From: Saccharomycopsis fibuligera x Saccharomycopsis cf. fibuligera
Taxonomy: Eukaryota > Ascomycota > Saccharomycetes > Ascoideales > Saccharomycopsidaceae
DNA length: 64,000 nucleotides
NCBI GenBank assembly: GCA_001936135.1
Contig: CP012809.1
Coordinates: 3,707,501-3,771,500, forward strand
Direction: 5' to 3'
Notes under the pieces: generated by a model
Told to the model about the DNA's origin: nothing
What the model saw: only the letters and a program-made list of their open reading frames with translations
The model's database searches: none
Program-made: the position numbers and the translations under genes
Part shown: positions 50,810 through 59,497 of the stretch, piece by piece
Numbering within the stretch: the first letter of the stretch is position 1
Layout of the letters: each line of letters starts with the position of its first letter

Positions 50810-50845
50810 TCACAGCACATATATATGCATATATATGTGCTGTGA
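50810..50845. repeat. Perfect 36-bp palindrome between SFP1 and the Yet gene
   Basis: The left half TCACAGCACATATATATG (50810-50827) is followed at once by its exact reverse complement (50828-50845), with no spacer. The flanking bases (C before, A after) break the symmetry. The ends carry GCACA/TGTGC arms and the middle is alternating ATAT with a central ATGCAT. It lies 964 bp from the SFP1 ATG and 364 bp from the Yet ATG. It could form a cruciform or bind a dimer. Confidence 0.9.
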
Positions 50846-51208
50846 AGCATGTACCAGTACGTGTAACGACAAGCACGCAGGGAGCTGCTGCTGCAGATTT
50901 GTAATCGATTCCCCGCGGGAACTACTCAATTGCTAAATGCGCTAAAGATCCCAATTGTAGCGCCCGTAGTAATTATCGTACACTAGCAAGCATCGCCAGC
51001 CCGAAAACATGAAATGCCATTCATCAAACAGCCACAACCGCTTCGATGAGCAACCAATACTTACCACCAACTGTATCCATTACTGCTGCTACTACCACCA
51101 CCACCACTACCACCACCACCTTTTTCACAAGCTATCATCATCTATAGCTAATAAGCGCTCAATTTACATTCACTTTGTCACAAAAAAACACACACACGCT
51201 CCATCACA
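50846..51208. other. Promoter region of the Yet gene
   Basis: 363 bp. It contains an ACC/CCA trinucleotide run (51090-51120) and a C/A-rich leader before the ATG. I see no other feature. Confidence 0.6.
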
Positions 51209-51766
51209 ATGGCTCTTTACTACAACATCATATTTGGTCTTTTGATTGCCGAGATGCTTCTCTTCACCATCATCTCCCTTCCCTTGCCCTCCAAGATCAG
51301 AGCTCCCCTCCTCAATGCCATTTCCAGACCATTCCAGTCCATCCGTGTCCAGATCTCCATCAAGCTGATCCTAATATTCATATTAATCCTATTCATTGAT
51401 GCATTCAACAAAGCATCCACTATCCAGCAGGATTTGAAAAACATCCCACACGGCGCCCCCTACGTTGACCGCAGTGAGGTGCAAGCCAAACGCTTTTATG
51501 CTCAAAGAAACTTGTACTTGACAGGCTTCAGTCTCTTTTTAACTTTAATTACCAACCGTACTTATTCCTTGGTAGCTGAATTAATTGATATCAAAAAAAC
51601 CGTTAGAAATGGTGCATTGTCCGATAAAGAGGCAAAAAAGATTCAATCTGTTGATGACTTGAACCAAGTGGCGGTCTTGCAAGAACAAATTCAAGCCAAA
51701 GAAGAGGAACTTGAGAACTTAAAGGCAAAAGCCAAAGAACTTTCTCAGCAATATGAGAAAATTTAG
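51209..51766 (+). CDS. ER membrane protein of the BAP31/Yet family
   Basis: 185 residues from the ATG at 51209 (context CACAATG). The N-terminal MALYYNIIFGLLIAEMLLFT is the family's first membrane helix; a second is at about 45-65 (ISIKLILIFILILFIDAF) and a third at about 100-118 (GFSLFLTLITNRTYSLV). KRFYAQRNLYLTGFSLFLTL is the most typical block. The C-terminal third is coiled coil (QVAVLQEQIQAKEEELENLK). BAP31/Yet1-Yet3 proteins sit in the ER, bind the translocon and help export of membrane proteins; Yet1-Yet3 also affect Opi1/Scs2 control of inositol genes. The end, QYEKI, is not a canonical KKXX signal. Which Yet paralogue it is cannot be told; Yet3 is most likely. Confidence 0.92.
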   Translation: MALYYNIIFGLLIAEMLLFTIISLPLPSKIRAPLLNAISRPFQSIRVQISIKLILIFILILFIDAFNKASTIQQDLKNIPHGAPYVDRSEVQAKRFYAQRNLYLTGFSLFLTLITNRTYSLVAELIDIKKTVRNGALSDKEAKKIQSVDDLNQVAVLQEQIQAKEEELENLKAKAKELSQQYEKI

Positions 51767-51773
51767 AGAGAAA

Positions 51774-51805
<32 letters not shown>

Positions 51806-52202
51806 GAAGGTTTTCTCGAAGTTACAGTTTTAAATGAGTTTAGTTTATTTATTGTTTTCCAGTTTTGCAACTTATCTACACAGTATGCTATATCGTTTCA
51901 TTATACAAGATATTTTTGAAAAAAAAAAAAAAAAAATTCAATAAGCGTATTTTATTTAGTGTCTCTGTTTTGCTAGTACTCTACAAAGTACTCTATTAGA
52001 GGTTGTCGCTTGTTAATAAAGTTTGTTTGAATGTGAATCTATTTTCAGTAAGCTGAGCAAAATTTTCTTTTGTTCGCAGTGCTATGTCTACTAGCCATGT
52101 AGCCCATCACCATTACTAGTTTTCCCGAATGCACTGACTATGCACTGTTATCTCAAACCAAAGCTCCGTGATATCCCATGTCACTTTTGTACATGTGATT
52201 CT
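51767..52202. other. Intergenic region between convergent genes
   Basis: 436 bp with A runs of about 25 bases (51780-51805) and 17 bases (51919-51936). I see no gene. Confidence 0.7.
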
Positions 52203-54743
52203 CTAATACGCATTACTTTTATGCTTTGGAATAAAATTAAAATCAGGATGAGCCGGTCCCAAAAACATCTCTGTGATCTTGATCCAGTCTTTGTAATCTC
52301 CTGATCCAAGCAACGTTTCCAACTCATTTCTTCCCTTCCACTTAGGTGGTCTTTCATTCAATTGATTGGGTAATTTTTCCAAAATCCCCACTGGGATGTA
52401 ACGATAGGTAAAACTAAGCCATTCGCACAAGAATCGTCTGGATAAATTCACCCCATAATCGTCAGCACCCCAATGGTTAATTGCATATCTGGCATACTGT
52501 TCAATAATTGCTAATCTTTCCGTAGCACTCTTATCCAAATATTGTTTAGCATCAATTTCTTCAAATAACCATGGTTTAATCAATGCACCACGAGCCACCA
52601 TTACCGAATCAATATTTGGGTCACTAACTGCTTTGTGCCAATCGCCAAAATTATAGCAGTCACCATTACCAATAAACCAAACTTTCTTATTTGGCAAATC
52701 TCTAGCTTCTTTATCCTCTTGTTGTTGTTGATTGTAATCTTGTACAATTTTTCCAATTTGACTAATATAATCCCAATCAGCAGTTTTAGTGTATCGTTGT
52801 TGCCTTGAGCGTCCATGTAAAGTAATAGCCCCAACTTCACCTCCAGCTTCACTAAGAACTTTCTTCACCAACATATCTGCATTTGGATGATTATCTCTAG
52901 TCCCCATACGAATCTTCACTGTCACTGGGACATCATCACTTACCAAGCTCATTCCCTTCAACATCCGCAATGTCTTTGCTGGTTGATCAAGTAATCCGCT
53001 TCCCGCACCTTGCTTGTATAGCAAATCAATAGGACATCCACAATTCAAATTGATTTCGCTGGTTTGTGGAGCATATTTAGCAATCAACTCTGCCGCTTTA
53101 ACCGCTTGCCAATGTTTCGAAGTAGCTATTTGAGCACCAAATCCAGGATACTCAGAACTATGAGCCTTCATTAATGCCCATTCGGCGTTATGGCCGGAAA
53201 TCAATGGTAAGCCGAGTGCCATTTCTGAAAATGTAACATCAACATTATATAATGATTTCATTAGTCTACGGTACGGTAAATTACCAACGGTAGTTAATGG
53301 AGAGACAACCTTGGCGCCATTATAGTAAAGACGTTTTTTCTCCCATGGCTTGAATGGTGATTCAACATAGTCAAATTGGTTGTCTTTTCTAGTGGTAGTA
53401 CCGTAATCAAATTGAGTGGCGGTTTGTTTGTTTGAAGAAGCAAGCACAACTACTGGGTCATCATTAGTGGTAGTTTCTCTGTCAGGAACATCGATATTGT
53501 GCGGTTCATTGGAAACGGGTTGTTCGTAAGCAGGCTCTTTATCGCCAGGAATGTCAAAAATTGCTTCTTTAGTAGGAACCGGATGCGCCGCTTTTTCTAA
53601 AGCTTTGGCATGCTCAATTTCTTTTTGCTTTTCTTGCTCATTCGTGTCTGGAACATCAATGTTGTGAGGCTCGTTAGAAGCAGGCTCGCTAGAAGCAGGC
53701 TCTTCATAAGCCGGTTCTTTATCACCAGGAATGTCAAAAATTGCTTCCTTGGTAGGAACAGGGTGCGCTGCTTTTTCCAAAGCTTTGGCATGTTCACTTT
53801 GTTCTTGGTTCTCATTTGCTACTTCCTTATTGGCCAATCCATCTTGTCTTTCGCGCTCCTCGGCACTAACATTATTAAAACGACTATTAAACAGCACAAT
53901 CTTATCCAAGTATTGAATTACCGCTTCACTTTTACTAAAATCGTACTTTTTCTTTTGTAATTGGGTCTTAATCTCACTGTCTATTTTGTTCACTTCCAAG
54001 TCTCTTTTACTTGCATCTCCATCAACACCTTCAACCACAACTTTATTGTACTTGGCTTCATCTTTAATTAATTTCTTGGCTTCGGTATCATAATGACTGC
54101 TTAGCCAGCGACACTTCATCCCAGCCAGACATTTCCCATAAACAGCATAATTAGGACACATGGCTGCATCTTTACTGCTTCCACTAGTTGCACCATCCGT
54201 GCTGCCAACGTCCGGTGGCTTACTAGCCAAATATACATTAATATCATGACAGCGGCGACATTTTTCAATCCCATAAGTGCATCTTCTTGATTCATCATCA
54301 GGGTCAATCAATTCAGTACAAAGTTGGACCTTCTCTTTTGGCTGAACAAGCTCTCTTTTTTTATTTTGACCTCTTTGCTTCTTATTCTTTTTATTATTCT
54401 TTTTGCCTTTCTTGTTGTTATTGTTAGTATCACCACTCATTGAGTCAATTTTGTCATCAGCGTCAGCCTGCTCATTGGCATCATCATCAATTTGATCAAG
54501 AAGTTTCACACTGTGGTCTGGTTCAGTGACAATGTATTGTTGCTTGATTGCTGCAATGCCCTTTTGTTGAATAGTTATGGAAGGAGCAGTAATGGAAGTA
54601 GCCGAACCAGTTTTTGCTCTTTTGGACTGGTCTTCGGCAACACCGCTACCGAGTTCCGGCAGCTGTCTTTTGACACTGCTGGCGGATGATGATGGAGATT
54701 GTGGCGGTTGTTGCTGTTGCTCCTTGATGCCTTCTATAGACAT
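52203..54743 (-). CDS. DUS3: tRNA-dihydrouridine(47) synthase, Dus3-like
   Basis: 846 residues from the ATG at 54743. A polar N-terminus with a Lys/Asn run (110-130) is followed by two CCCH zinc fingers typical of Dus3: C142..C155..C162..C165-H and C196..C205..C211..H. A disordered linker (about 230-460) carries an internal duplication, listed separately. The FMN-dependent TIM-barrel dihydrouridine synthase starts near 475: SPLTTVGNLPYRRLMKSLYN, then EINLNCGCPID with the catalytic Cys 570, TVKIRMGTRDNH, ITLHGRSRQQRYTKTADWDY and FIGNGDCY. It reduces U47 in the variable loop of tRNAs. It is about 180 residues longer than S. cerevisiae Dus3, mainly in the linker. It stands head to head with DUS4, which modifies other positions of the same tRNAs. 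Confidence 0.95.
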   Translation of the reverse strand: MSIEGIKEQQQQPPQSPSSSASSVKRQLPELGSGVAEDQSKRAKTGSATSITAPSITIQQKGIAAIKQQYIVTEPDHSVKLLDQIDDDANEQADADDKIDSMSGDTNNNNKKGKKNNKKNKKQRGQNKKRELVQPKEKVQLCTELIDPDDESRRCTYGIEKCRRCHDINVYLASKPPDVGSTDGATSGSSKDAAMCPNYAVYGKCLAGMKCRWLSSHYDTEAKKLIKDEAKYNKVVVEGVDGDASKRDLEVNKIDSEIKTQLQKKKYDFSKSEAVIQYLDKIVLFNSRFNNVSAEERERQDGLANKEVANENQEQSEHAKALEKAAHPVPTKEAIFDIPGDKEPAYEEPASSEPASNEPHNIDVPDTNEQEKQKEIEHAKALEKAAHPVPTKEAIFDIPGDKEPAYEQPVSNEPHNIDVPDRETTTNDDPVVVLASSNKQTATQFDYGTTTRKDNQFDYVESPFKPWEKKRLYYNGAKVVSPLTTVGNLPYRRLMKSLYNVDVTFSEMALGLPLISGHNAEWALMKAHSSEYPGFGAQIATSKHWQAVKAAELIAKYAPQTSEINLNCGCPIDLLYKQGAGSGLLDQPAKTLRMLKGMSLVSDDVPVTVKIRMGTRDNHPNADMLVKKVLSEAGGEVGAITLHGRSRQQRYTKTADWDYISQIGKIVQDYNQQQQEDKEARDLPNKKVWFIGNGDCYNFGDWHKAVSDPNIDSVMVARGALIKPWLFEEIDAKQYLDKSATERLAIIEQYARYAINHWGADDYGVNLSRRFLCEWLSFTYRYIPVGILEKLPNQLNERPPKWKGRNELETLLGSGDYKDWIKITEMFLGPAHPDFNFIPKHKSNAY
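53481..53795 (-). repeat. Tandem duplication in the DUS3 linker
   Basis: Residues 317-366 (53795-53646) and 377-421 (53615-53481) are two copies of one unit, EHAKALEKAAHPVPTKEAIF and onward to NIDVPD, with a 60-residue period. The first 31 residues are identical in protein, yet I count about 11 base differences in the 93 bases that code for them. All of these must therefore be silent. The second part differs by a five-residue SSEPA insertion in unit 1. Confidence 0.93.
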
Positions 54744-55441
54744 TGTTGTAGTTTTATATTTTATTTTTATTTAAATTTTTGGTTTTATTTTTGTTTTTTT
54801 CCTTCCGTGGGGACTTTACCCAGAGCCGCCGTGTGTGAATAAAATGTCTGAAAATTGCACTTGCAATTGAAACTGTATATGTGGCTTGTATACAAGATTC
54901 AAAGTATAGCGCTGTATTTAGATGATGTCAATGAGAAGCCTTAACGATTTGAAATTTTTCGAGCAAAGAATTTCGGCGATCTCAAGCATGATTAAAAAAT
55001 AAAAAAAAATAAAAAAAAAAAAATAAAAAAATAAAAAGTGCGATGCTGCTGCATGTTAGAACGGAGTTTCACTTAATAAGGGTTTTAAAGCTATAAAATG
55101 CCTTGACGTAATTTTAATTTGTATTGCACGTGTTGCAAATATACAGGGGAGCTGATACGCCGGAGAAAAATACTGGAAAAATTAGAGCTTATACGGAAAA
55201 AGAAACAAAATGAAAAATAAAAAAAAAAAAAAAAAAAAGAATTAGATCAGTGTCTGATCAATACGATTCAAAACCTCATTAATATCGGAGGGGGATATAG
55301 TCTCAAGTTTAGCATTATAAATACATCACATATTGCCATATCCAATTTATACACTGCCCCCAAAAAAAAACCAGATAAATTTAGCCTAAATATACATTAT
55401 ATAATTGTCAAAGAAAAAAGAAAGCCAATAGCCAGTCCATC
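54744..55441. promoter_or_regulatory. Shared divergent promoter of DUS3 and DUS4
   Basis: 698 bp between the two ATGs. It contains A-rich tracts (54996-55038 and 55215-55238) and one CACGTG (55127-55132). Poly(dA) tracts of this kind keep yeast promoters free of nucleosomes. No further gene is visible. Confidence 0.5.
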
Positions 55442-56551
55442 ATGACTATCGACTCATCAACGCAAACCAAATTGAATCCACTCGAAATATTCCATCATTG
55501 CAATAATGTCCTTAATCGTCCAGTTTACATTGCTGGCCCCATGGTTCGTTATTCAAAACTTCCATTCCGTCAAATTTGCCGTGATTATCATGCTGATTTG
55601 GTCTACAGTCCCATGATCCTTGCTAGAGAATTTGTACGTAATTCTATTGCTCGGGCTACTGATTTTTCCACCAATGAAGACGACACACCGTTAGTTATTC
55701 AAGTAGGCACCAATAATGTCACTGACTTGCTAAGGTTTGTCGAAATGGTCAAAGATCATTGTGCTGCCATCAGTATCAATTGTGGATGCCCAGTGAAAGA
55801 ACAAGTTCGTGAGGGAATTGGGGCTGCATTAATGCTGGACTCTGCCAAAGTAGCCAAGTTGGTCAGGGCAGTTAAACTGAAATACGGCGATGCGGTACTC
55901 ATAGAGACCAAGATCCGAATCCATGATGATATCAACAAGACGGTGCAGTTTGTTCACGAAGTACAAGATGCAGGAGTTGACTGGATTTCCGTACACGGCC
56001 GCACTAAGGATACAAGGTCCTCGGTGCCAGTCAACCTCGAGGCCATAAAAATTGTTAAGCAAAGTATTGCCAGTAGCGAAAATAGCAGAAAAGTGCCAGT
56101 GGTTGCTAATGGTGACTGTTTCATGCCGCTGGACATTAACCGAATTGTTAAAGCTACGGGGGTTAACGGTGTAATGGCAGTACGCGGTGTTTTAAATAAT
56201 CCATGTCTTTTTGCTCCACAACAGTATGACCGTTGCACATGGGGTGCAGTGGAAAAGTTTTTGAACTATGCAATGGAATATAGTTTACCATTTCGGATCA
56301 TACAACATCATTTGAGTTGCATGTTGGAAAGCTCGTTGAATAAAGAAGCAAGAAAACAGTTGAATGAGTGCAATTCGATGGTGGAGATGTTGGATTGGTT
56401 TGATGAGAAATTTGAGTTGAAGAGAATTGAAGATGATGGGTTTGGGGAAGACAAGTATTTGGACGGACCGTTTGCTAAACTTGCGGGGGAAGCTGATGGT
56501 GATTGTGAAGACGATAGAAAGCTGCTGGCCAAGAAGATGAAATTGCAGTAG
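55442..56551 (+). CDS. DUS4: tRNA-dihydrouridine(20a/20b) synthase, Dus4-like
   Basis: 369 residues from the ATG at 55442. The Dus4 signatures are PVYIAGPMVRYSKLPFRQIC, SPMILAREFVRN, ISINCGCPVKEQ (catalytic Cys 116), TKIRIHDD and VHGRTKD, and VVANGDCF..GVMAVRGVLNNPCLF. The FMN enzyme reduces U20a and U20b in the D loop. Length matches S. cerevisiae Dus4 (367). In-frame CTG codons occur at 'GAALM-x-DSAKV', 'CFMP-x-DINRI' and 'RAVK-x-KYGD'. In other Dus proteins these places hold polar residues such as Asn, Arg, Glu or Ser, so CTG is better read as Ser. The acidic/basic C-terminal 40 residues are not part of the barrel. Confidence 0.96.
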   Translation: MTIDSSTQTKLNPLEIFHHCNNVLNRPVYIAGPMVRYSKLPFRQICRDYHADLVYSPMILAREFVRNSIARATDFSTNEDDTPLVIQVGTNNVTDLLRFVEMVKDHCAAISINCGCPVKEQVREGIGAALMLDSAKVAKLVRAVKLKYGDAVLIETKIRIHDDINKTVQFVHEVQDAGVDWISVHGRTKDTRSSVPVNLEAIKIVKQSIASSENSRKVPVVANGDCFMPLDINRIVKATGVNGVMAVRGVLNNPCLFAPQQYDRCTWGAVEKFLNYAMEYSLPFRIIQHHLSCMLESSLNKEARKQLNECNSMVEMLDWFDEKFELKRIEDDGFGEDKYLDGPFAKLAGEADGDCEDDRKLLAKKMKLQ

Positions 56552-56887
56552 GTGAGAGCGGTTTTCTAATAGTAACTTACAATATGTCTTTTTAGGTAGC
56601 AATAACAGCACACGACGTGTGCCAGTGTAATATAATAGAAATGTTAGACGAAAACCAATCTTGTAAAAAAAAAAAAAAAAAAAAAAATACTCAAAACATG
56701 ATCAACGGAAAAACGAGTAATAATAAAAAAAAACAAGAAAAAAAACGACATAACAGTAAACCAGAAATTAAAAAGTAAAAGCAAAAAGTAGAAAATGAAA
56801 ATAATGGAAGGTATAATATAAGAAAAGAAACAGCAACCGGGGAACAGATATACAATATGCCGGCCGGCCGATCTTCATGGTGTTGTC
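56552..56887. other. Intergenic region between convergent genes
   Basis: 336 bp, A-rich with a run of about 23 As at 56665-56687. CCGGCCGGCCG at 56861-56871 is a short GC palindrome just beyond the stop of the facing gene. I see no gene. Confidence 0.7.
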
Positions 56888-57412
56888 TTAATGCTTGAAT
56901 GGATTCTCGCTATAGTAGCCATTATTGGCCACTGGAGAAGTTGGATTTTGCGGCACATTCGCATACTCTGGCTGGCCATTGCCAAATCCATAATAGCCAG
57001 TAGTACTGTCCTGCTTAGCTGGCAATGGTTTGGCCAAAAATGGGTTATGATCATATTTGGCGGTGTCGTCATCATCGACGTCGTGCACCGTATTGACTGG
57101 CAAATGATTTTGCATCTTTTCAGTATTTCCGAATGCCGCGGTGGGGCTTACCGGGCTATATGGTTGCTCTGGGCCCTGGGAAGCAGTGGCGGGATGGTAT
57201 GGGAAATAATCATCAGTGGTAAGTTTCTGAAGCTGTTTGCGTTCTTTAGTAGTGCGGATACGATGGATTATACCATATGTGATTGAAAATATCAATAAAG
57301 CGCCACTAACCACACCAATGATAATGTACAAGAGGAGACTTTTGTTCTTGCTCCAGAAACTGTCGCTGCTTGAACGGGGAATTAGGGATGGTATTATTGA
57401 TGCGTAAGCCAT
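56888..57412 (-). CDS. Small single-pass membrane protein with NPF motifs
   Basis: 174 residues from the ATG at 57412; the open frame upstream has no further ATG and its start would be TTG, so the hydrophobic upstream stretch is not included. One membrane helix lies at about 27-50 (SLLLYIIIGVVSGALLIFSI) and is followed by a basic stretch (HRIRTTKERKQLQK), so the rest is expected to be cytosolic. The tail is Pro/Tyr/Asn-rich with HNPFLAKP and the terminal ENPFKH; NPF is a known endocytosis signal bound by EH-domain proteins and Sla1. I do not recognise the family; Prm5-like yeast membrane proteins have a comparable layout. The upstream region is very long (2.6 kb gap). Confidence 0.72.
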   Translation of the reverse strand: MAYASIIPSLIPRSSSDSFWSKNKSLLLYIIIGVVSGALLIFSITYGIIHRIRTTKERKQLQKLTTDDYFPYHPATASQGPEQPYSPVSPTAAFGNTEKMQNHLPVNTVHDVDDDDTAKYDHNPFLAKPLPAKQDSTTGYYGFGNGQPEYANVPQNPTSPVANNGYYSENPFKH

Positions 57413-59152
57413 TTTCGATGCAGTTGTTGGTGTTGATAATATTGACGAAAAAGGAAAGCAGAATGTCGAGGGAGGGGGAGAGCACAACACAACTATAGAA
57501 AGACAATAAAAGAGCAAGACGAAAGCAAGAAAGCAGGCGAGCAGAAAGCGGTTATCAATAGCCGAATAGATGGGGGCAAATAAACAGAATGGGCAGACAA
57601 GAATGACAAATGGTGGATGAGAAAAATGCAGATCAGGGGCAGGAGGAGCAGAGTATTTATTGTTGTAGACAGGAATGTACCGCGACAACGCTCTAAAGCA
57701 GCAGACGCTCTCCCCAGAATTTTGAGTTTGAGATGTGTGAAAAACTGAAAACGTCTTTAGGCCCCGCAGAGAAAGGTAAAAATAGAATAGAAAATGGCGC
57801 TTTTCTTGCTGTTAACAGTTACATTTGCGGCTTGTGGACGATGGAAATCGCTATGCTTGCCTTTTTTTGTTTTGCATTGCTGGTCAACTGTGTATAATTA
57901 TTACGCAGCTATGCTCTGGCCTTTCAGCATTCAACTTGCGCCCTAAGCAGGATGAGCCCTGTTTTTGCAGTTTTATATTGCAAGCTCCGGTGCAGCGCAG
58001 TACACAGGGAACCAGCCAACAATCAGCAAAGCCATGGCCCATAGCGCACACACACACACATCAACCTCAAACGGCCCGTCAAACCCATTTGCAGTGGTCC
58101 TGCTGCTTTGGATATGCAGTTTTTGGGCCGCCACCAGAAACAGCAAAGGCTGCAATGCTAAGCTGTTTATTTCAGACTGCAAAGCGGCTATCTTGCTCCC
58201 CTAGGGCAGTGGGTATTTTTAGAACTGAGCGGACCAGATCAGCTCAGATCAGCTCAGACCAGCAACCAGCATGATCAAATACGGGAAAAGAAGGACGTTA
58301 CTAGTGCAGTGGCTTTAGCAGCTAGCCCCTATAATGGCGTGTTCTACATACAGCTCAGCTTCTAAACACTAGAGGCAAGTTTGGCATAGGAAGATAGATG
58401 GTCAGCCTTCTTACCTTACAATGTACTCAACACCCACACCGCAGTGATAAAAAGCTGTTCCCTTGCTATGCTGCTCTTGGTCATGGCCATGTTCATACAC
58501 CAAACAAGGCTTGCAAACTGTAATTTGTCTTTACAACACCGAGATGCAGAGTATAAATCACCCGCTAGCCAGCTAGCCAGCTAGCTAGCCAAGCTTCACA
58601 CCAAGCCAAGCCAACCTCAAGACACACTACTATTCTGCAGCTGGAATTTCTTTGAACCAACCAAAGTCAAGCTTGATAATCCAACAGACATTGGTCTATA
58701 TACCTTGGCCCGTTGAGCATGTCGTAATATAATACAGCTAGCTAGTACTCTTCTTGTAGCACTCGACTCTGTTCGCATTCTCTCGTTGTCTCAGCAACTG
58801 CTCCAGGAAACATCCTCCTTACACCACGCCCAAACACCACACCACCGGCAACGAAAAAAAAAAAAAAAAAAAATTTTTTTCTCTGTATTTAAATACTAAA
58901 GACTTTCCTTTCCTGTTTAAAATACACAAGAACCATTTCGTTCGCCTGTTTATCAACAATGGTAATACTCTTTGTGAATTGAGTTTGGCGATTATGGAAT
59001 CATCCTTCGATTTGCAATGCTAGCTAGTGGTCTTTTGTTTTCGATCTTGTTTGAAAGACCTGGTGGTCTGTTTGATTTGATTCATCACTTGTTAGCATCT
59101 ATTGCTGATAGTGATTAATCCAATCATCCTTAGCGTGGGAGTTAGCTAAAAG
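57413..59152. other. Gene-free region upstream of the NPF protein gene
   Basis: No long open frame with protein character. It holds short repeats: CACACACACACACA (58050-58061), GATCAGCTCA twice (58236-58256) and GCTAGCCA three times (58564-58590). A run of 19 As then Ts lies at 58854-58880. From 58885 the plus strand looks like a yeast promoter and leader (TATTTAAATAC, T/C-rich stretch, TATCAACAATG at 58949-58961), but the frame after that ATG closes after seven codons. Confidence 0.5.
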
Positions 59153-59497
59153 GTATGTTACAAACACTTGTCGCCCGCCCTCAGTACAGTACCAATTTTT
59201 AAACTTGTTTATTGGTTGATGGTACTTGGCACACCAAGCACAAACAAGCAACAAACTTGCCTCAATTATTTTAGATGATGATAACTTTTCTTTATTTTTA
59301 CCAATGGAGCAAATTAACATGGGCTAGTCGTCTTGGCTAGCCTTTTTTGCAATGAAGGTAATACTTTTGTCATAGTTACACTGATATTTTCGTTTGTTGC
59401 TTGCTTGCTTTGTTTGTTGGTTTGGTGAATGACTGAAGGAGAAACTGCTGGCCTAAGAAAATGTTTAATACTAACATGCTCAGATCAAATTTAACTA
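59153..59497 (+). other. Intron-like segment (GTATGT ... TACTAAC ... AG) without flanking coding sequence
   Basis: GTATGT at 59153-59158 is the optimal yeast donor. TACTAAC at 59469-59475 is the optimal branch site, followed by CAG (ends 59483) and CTAG (ends 59497). The segment is 331-345 bp long. Neither side has an open frame of note, so it would lie in a non-coding transcript or in a leader. It could also be chance. A hairpin followed by six Ts (59322-59348) lies inside it. Confidence 0.35.

Noticed and set aside
57413-57688. N-terminal extension of the NPF membrane protein with an extra hydrophobic segment
   Set aside because: The extension starts at a TTG codon; the first ATG is at 57412 and gives a normal single-pass protein.
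59275-59384. C/D box snoRNA candidate (ATGATGA and CTGA about 100 bases apart)
   Set aside because: No closing terminal stem and the spacing is long; the boxes are short enough to occur by chance.
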